Origin: Nymphalis io
Lineage: Eukaryota > Arthropoda > Insecta > Lepidoptera > Nymphalidae
Assembly: GCF_905147045.1 (NCBI RefSeq)
Contig: NC_065910.1
Coordinates: 5,394,001-5,458,000 of the forward strand
Length of the DNA: 64,000 nucleotides
Direction: 5' to 3'
The notes under the pieces are model-generated. The model worked only from the letters and a program-made list of their open reading frames with translations. It ran no database searches and was not told the origin of the DNA. The translations under genes and the position numbers were made by a program. Below are positions 59,742 to 64,000 of the stretch, piece after piece; position 1 is the first letter of the stretch, and each line of letters opens with the position of its first letter.

Positions 59742-60032
59742 CGGTGGTAGAGCTTTGTGCAAGCTCACCCAGACGAGCTTGCACAAAGGTACCACCCACT
59801 CATCAGATATTCTACCGCAAAACAGCAGTACACCAAGTACTGTGTTCCGGTTTGAAGGCTGAGTGAGCCAGTGCAATTACAGGCACAAGGGACATAGCAT
59901 CTTAGTTCCCAAGGTTGGTGGTGCATTGGTGATGTAAGCGATGGTTAACATTACTTACAATGCCAATGTCTGTGGGCGTTGGTGACCACTTACCATCAGG
60001 TGGCCTCGTCCGCCTTCCTATTCTAAAAAAAA
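59742..60032 (+). repeat. SINE S2 with rearranged 5' end
   Basis: Sense copy downstream of UGT-F. Its first 25 bases are followed by an inverted copy of the same segment, forming 14-bp perfect arms (59753-59766 and 59775-59788). Confidence 0.88.
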
Positions 60033-61978
60033 GGATTACTAAAAATGGAATACTTACTAAAGTTATAAAAAAACTGCTAAGAAATTGTAAACAAGTTTAA
60101 ATGCGATGTTCAAAAGACGATGGTTGACAAAAGCTTTCTTTAAAGAACCTATTTGACACAATAGAAAATTTGCTCTTAATAAACCGAATATAACGTTCGG
60201 TGTGTTAAGAGCAATTTTCGTTTCTCTATGGAGTGTGTTTTGTTTCGCGAATTACAGTACGATTAAAAAATTTGTAGCGAGATAAATGATAGTTGGGTCT
60301 ATCGTGGACTTCCAACCGTCAAATACGCCACATACCTTTTTTGCTTTGATGTATCTACCGAATTTATATTAAGAGATTTCATAGAAATCATCCTGTTGAA
60401 ATTCCAAACTAATCGCTACGTTTGCTTACATTTAAAACTTTAAAAATATCAAGTGTTTTTTGTTTTCTTCTTTATCTAAATATTTCGATTTGATCAACAA
60501 TTCTTTATATTTATACAATTCGAAATAAAAATTTAAATAATATCATGTTAAGTCGTTCTCCTTTATAAAGATAGAACCAAATTTACGATACAAAAACGCT
60601 CCAATAAAATAACTTTGCAACATAAATCATAATTTAAAAGTTTCTGCTACGTTTTCTCGAAGTGTTATCGTTTACAAAGTAAAGAACATTTCTTGTGAAT
60701 TATTGCTTACATATCGTTGTATAAGATAAATAAGAACAATAATGTACATGGTTGGGTTTCTTAATATGACATCAATTATTTATTTAATTTTGTTACAGTT
60801 TTACTAAATCAATTGATACAGTACTTTAATAATAATAGAAACTAGAAACGACCAAGTTTTAAATTTTTATAATATGGTTGGTTTTTAGGTTTAAATCTAA
60901 ATATATAAAATACTAGCTATGCCGTAAAATAATAATATAAGATAGAATTGTAAATATAATGTCACCAATAATAAAAAATATTGCTTATGATAATTGTCAT
61001 TATTATTATCAGCTTTGATTAAATAAATAATCTTTTTATATTTTTTGACACTGCATAATCGATAACAATAAATTATATTATATAAAAATAATAAAATTTT
61101 TGGTAGAGTATTTTGTTACGCATTAGGGTCTTACAAAATACTCTACCAAAAATTACTAATACACAAAATGTAACTAACATCTACATATACAATACTAATC
61201 ACATATATCTATATACATATTATATATCGCCCCCTTAAAACATGTTCTACCGCCGATTTAGGTCATGAAGTATAATCCTATTTAATATGAATTGGTACAC
61301 AAAAATATCGCGTTGTGTATGCTGCGCGTTATCTTGTAAAATTTTCATCTTAATTATTATCCACTTATTTCTACATCTACAGTGATTTCTATGTTGTGAC
61401 ATAAAATATCTGCACACAAAAAAAAAATCATATTTTATGTTTTGGTAATTGTTTGCATTTGAATTATACTTTATCTTTAAATTTATTAAAATGCGAAAGT
61501 GTGTTTATTTGCTTTCACGTACACATCACGTCATAACTAAACTTAACATCATGATATTTTGCACATACGTTTTCAGGGGTACAGATAAGAACATAATATG
61601 GTATCTTACAACACGAAGCGGTATAAGTTTTCCACATGGTAATAAAGATATAATAAAAGAAAAGAATACTTATTACTGTTTTAAGGCTGTTTATTTTACG
61701 GGACTTTGCTTTTTTTATATCAAAATACAAAGTATTATACAAACGCTATTTATGTTGAGTTATGAGAATGAGAAAAAAAACTTTTAAACTAATAATATAC
61801 TGTTTATTTTGAATTAGAAACTACGACGTTTTTAGCATATCGCGTCTCTTGTAACTCTTCTCCATAATCTTTTTCTTAACTGTAAATATGTAATGCAATA
61901 TTTATGACATTAACTTTCTACATAAACCAATACCTAAATTTAAAACAAGTGGTATTTTTTTATTTTATTTTATTTTAA
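60033..61978. other. Intergenic, two hairpins, no gene seen
   Basis: Long AT-rich stretch. It contains imperfect inverted arms at 60164-60188 / 60196-60219 and perfect 22-bp arms at 61095-61116 / 61133-61154. A 112-codon frame at 61449-61787 is not supported by any domain. Confidence 0.45.
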
Positions 61979-62300
61979 GCCGAGATGGCCCTGTGGTAAG
62001 AACGCGTGAATCTTAACCGATGATCGTGGGTTCAAACCCGGGCAAGCACCACTGAATTTTCATGTGCTTAATTTGTGATTATAATTCATCTCGTGCTTTA
62101 CGGTGAAGGAAAACATCGTGAGGAAACCTGCATGTGTCTAATTTCACTGAAATTCTGCCACATGTGAATTCTACCAACCCGCATTGGAGCAGCGTGGTGG
62201 AATAAGCTCCAAACCTTCTCCTCAAAAAAAGAGGAGAGGAGGCCTTTAGCCCAGCAGTGGGACATTCACAGGCTGTTACGGTACGGTTACGGTACGGTAT
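61979..62300 (+). repeat. SINE S1, full length
   Basis: Complete copy with tRNA-like head and a (TTACGG)-type tail. GGTA followed by seven T and an A occurs at 61951-61962 and about 62296-62307, a possible target-site duplication, with some T-rich filler before the head. Confidence 0.92.
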
Positions 62301-62715
62301 TTTTTTAATAAATAATTCTTATTATACTGTTCAGGATTATATAAATCATAGAAAAGCTTAGATTTAGTATTCGTTAATGTTTATATATTATAATTCAGAT
62401 TGGCTAAATACCAATGCCCTTAGCTCTTTCTTCAATAATGCAGGATTTCATCCCCTTTGCTTTGGGGGCTTAATTCAAAAATCCTTCCTTAGTGCTAAGC
62501 TATTGCGTAAAAGGAACCTGTGTGCAAATTTTCTTGTGCTAACCTAAGTGGTTTGGGCTCTGTCTTGATTTGTCAGTCACTTTTATGTATACATATTATA
62601 ATAAATATAAATAAAAAAATTACCGTCACGGGACACCCGATAAATATTAAATATCGAAATTGAATGTTTTCGAAACAATTTATAATGAAGGCAAACAAAA
62701 TATAAATATAATAAT
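62301..62715. other. Intergenic, no gene seen
   Basis: No coding or repeat signal that I can name. Confidence 0.4.
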
Positions 62716-62985
62716 AATAATAATATATCCTAAGACATTTTTCACACACGGCCATCTGATCCCAAATTAAGCTTGTACAAAGCTTGTGCTATGGAAACCA
62801 GACAACTGATGTACTACATATACTACTTTTCTTTTGTAAATACATACTTATATAGATAATTACCCCCAGACTCAGGACAAACATGCATGTTTATGCACAC
62901 AAATGTCTGTCCTGGGTGGGAATCGAACCCACAACCTTCGCCGTGAAAGGCAAGTACCAACCACGCTGACCGGCTCGTCAAAATA
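62716..62985 (-). repeat. tRNA-derived SINE, family S3, reverse
   Basis: Reverse counterpart of 7297-7596. The B box is in GGGTTCGATTCCCACC (reverse strand), the A-box side in GGTCAGCGTGGTTGG, and the (ATT)n tail is at the left end. Confidence 0.85.
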
Positions 62986-63005
62986 AACATTGAATAAACA
63001 TTAAT

Positions 63006-64000
63006 TAAGCTTCTGACGAGGGTCCAAGATAAACATCTACCTCCAATCTTATTTGAGGGCCAAATATTACACATGCAAGAGACTGTTAGAAATCTTGGAC
63101 TACTTCTTGATGCTTCCTTTTCCTGGGTACCTCAAATCACTGAAATGAGTCGTAAGATTTTCGCTATCATTGGTTTCTTAAGGCGATGGAAAAACCTATT
63201 GCCTATCAAGGCAAATATCAGTTTAGCTAATACGTTCCTCTTACCAATACTGGACTATGCTGATGTCTGCTACATGGATTTAACTGAAGACCTCCTAAAT
63301 AAATTAGAACGGCTGCAAAATATAGCCATAAGATTTATTTTTGGCCTGCGAAAGTTTGATCATGTCTCTGAGTATCGGTCTCAGTTAAAATGGCTACCAA
63401 TCAGACTACGAAGAAATCTACACGCCTTATCTCTTCTCTACTCTATTATTTATATCGATCACACACCATCTTACCTTAAAGAACGCTTTAAATTTCTTGG
63501 TTGCGACAGCGCACACAACCTGCGTTCTTCGGATGATAATAAACTAGTTACCCCCTGCAGCCGGACACAAACCTACAGTAACTCTTTTACTGCAAAAACC
63601 ATCAAACTTTGGAATGCACTACCTACAGATATTCGGCAGTCGAATTCATTGAGTATTTTTAAATACCGCTTGAAAAGCTATTATTTGTCCATTTCCAAGT
63701 AAGGTATGTATGTATGTATGAAATAGTATGTGGTTTATAATTTATCTATATATAATTTTATATAATATGTATAATTATATATAATATGTATATGCTAAAT
63801 GATAATTATATATATATATATTTTATTTGTATGAATGTATATGTGTATGTGTGTGTATGTATGTATGTATATGTGGTTAGTGGGATGTAGATATGTGTAG
63901 TCTATTAAATATTTAGTATCTCCTTTTTATATGTAAATGCACTTACCTGTTCTCTTACAAAATTCTTTCACCAAAGGTTGTCTGTTAGAGATCGCTATAA
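63006..64000 (+). mobile_element. 5'-truncated LINE running off the window
   Basis: An open frame (to the stop at 63700-63702) covers the C-terminal RT region: 'NLGLLLDASFSWVPQ', 'LLPILDYADVCYMDL', 'LLNKLERLQNIAIRFIFGL' and 'KLWNALPTDIRQ'. It is the intact version of the damaged copy at 31790-32484. The 3' UTR, with TATG-type microsatellite, continues to the window end. Confidence 0.88.

Noticed and set aside
61449..61787. 112-codon open frame starting at an upstream non-AUG context and rich in aromatic residues
   Set aside because: Low-complexity AT-rich sequence with no recognisable domain; the reverse strand is equally open.

Overview
The window is animal nuclear DNA, almost certainly from a moth or butterfly. 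It is AT-rich, the genes are split by GT-AG introns, and the interspersed repeats (RTE and jockey/CR1-like LINEs, tRNA-derived SINEs) are of lepidopteran type. A nymphalid butterfly is my guess from the SINEs; I could not check it.

The only cellular genes I can support are a cluster of UDP-glycosyltransferases (UGTs) resembling the lepidopteran UGT33 family. I call them UGT-A to UGT-F. All share one architecture: exon 1 (about 825 bp: signal peptide plus aglycone-binding half), exon 2 (223 bp), exon 3 (220 bp: UGT signature) and exon 4 (289 bp: membrane anchor and tail). UGT-A (complement, 8600-14333), UGT-C (25502-27785), UGT-D (38452-40473), UGT-E (46410-48512) and UGT-F (54979-59577) read as intact proteins of 517-521 residues (UGT-A 518). 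UGT-B (complement, 19209-22937) is broken by a frameshift and two premature stops. An orphan last exon (complement, 35884-36154) is a second copy of the end of UGT-B.

Region by region: 1-8.5 kb is retroelement debris, including a decayed LINE at 785-4390. 8.6-14.4 kb is UGT-A, with an RTE LINE and a LINE fragment in its introns. 14.5-18.8 kb is repeats. About 18.8-31.8 kb is duplication unit A (UGT-B, UGT-C and flanks). 31.8-35.6 kb holds two opposed LINEs, each split by a SINE. About 35.6-46.3 kb is duplication unit B (orphan exon, UGT-D and flanks), which carries its own 3.2-kb LINE. UGT-E, UGT-F and more SINEs follow, and the window ends inside another LINE.

The genes should encode ER-membrane enzymes that transfer a sugar from a UDP-sugar to small lipophilic compounds such as plant toxins, pigments or hormones. 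The sequence does not reveal the individual substrates. Comparing units A and B dates several insertions and deletions and shows a probable gene-conversion tract between UGT-D and UGT-E. I saw no CRISPR array, operon, rRNA, functional tRNA or clearly new biochemical system.
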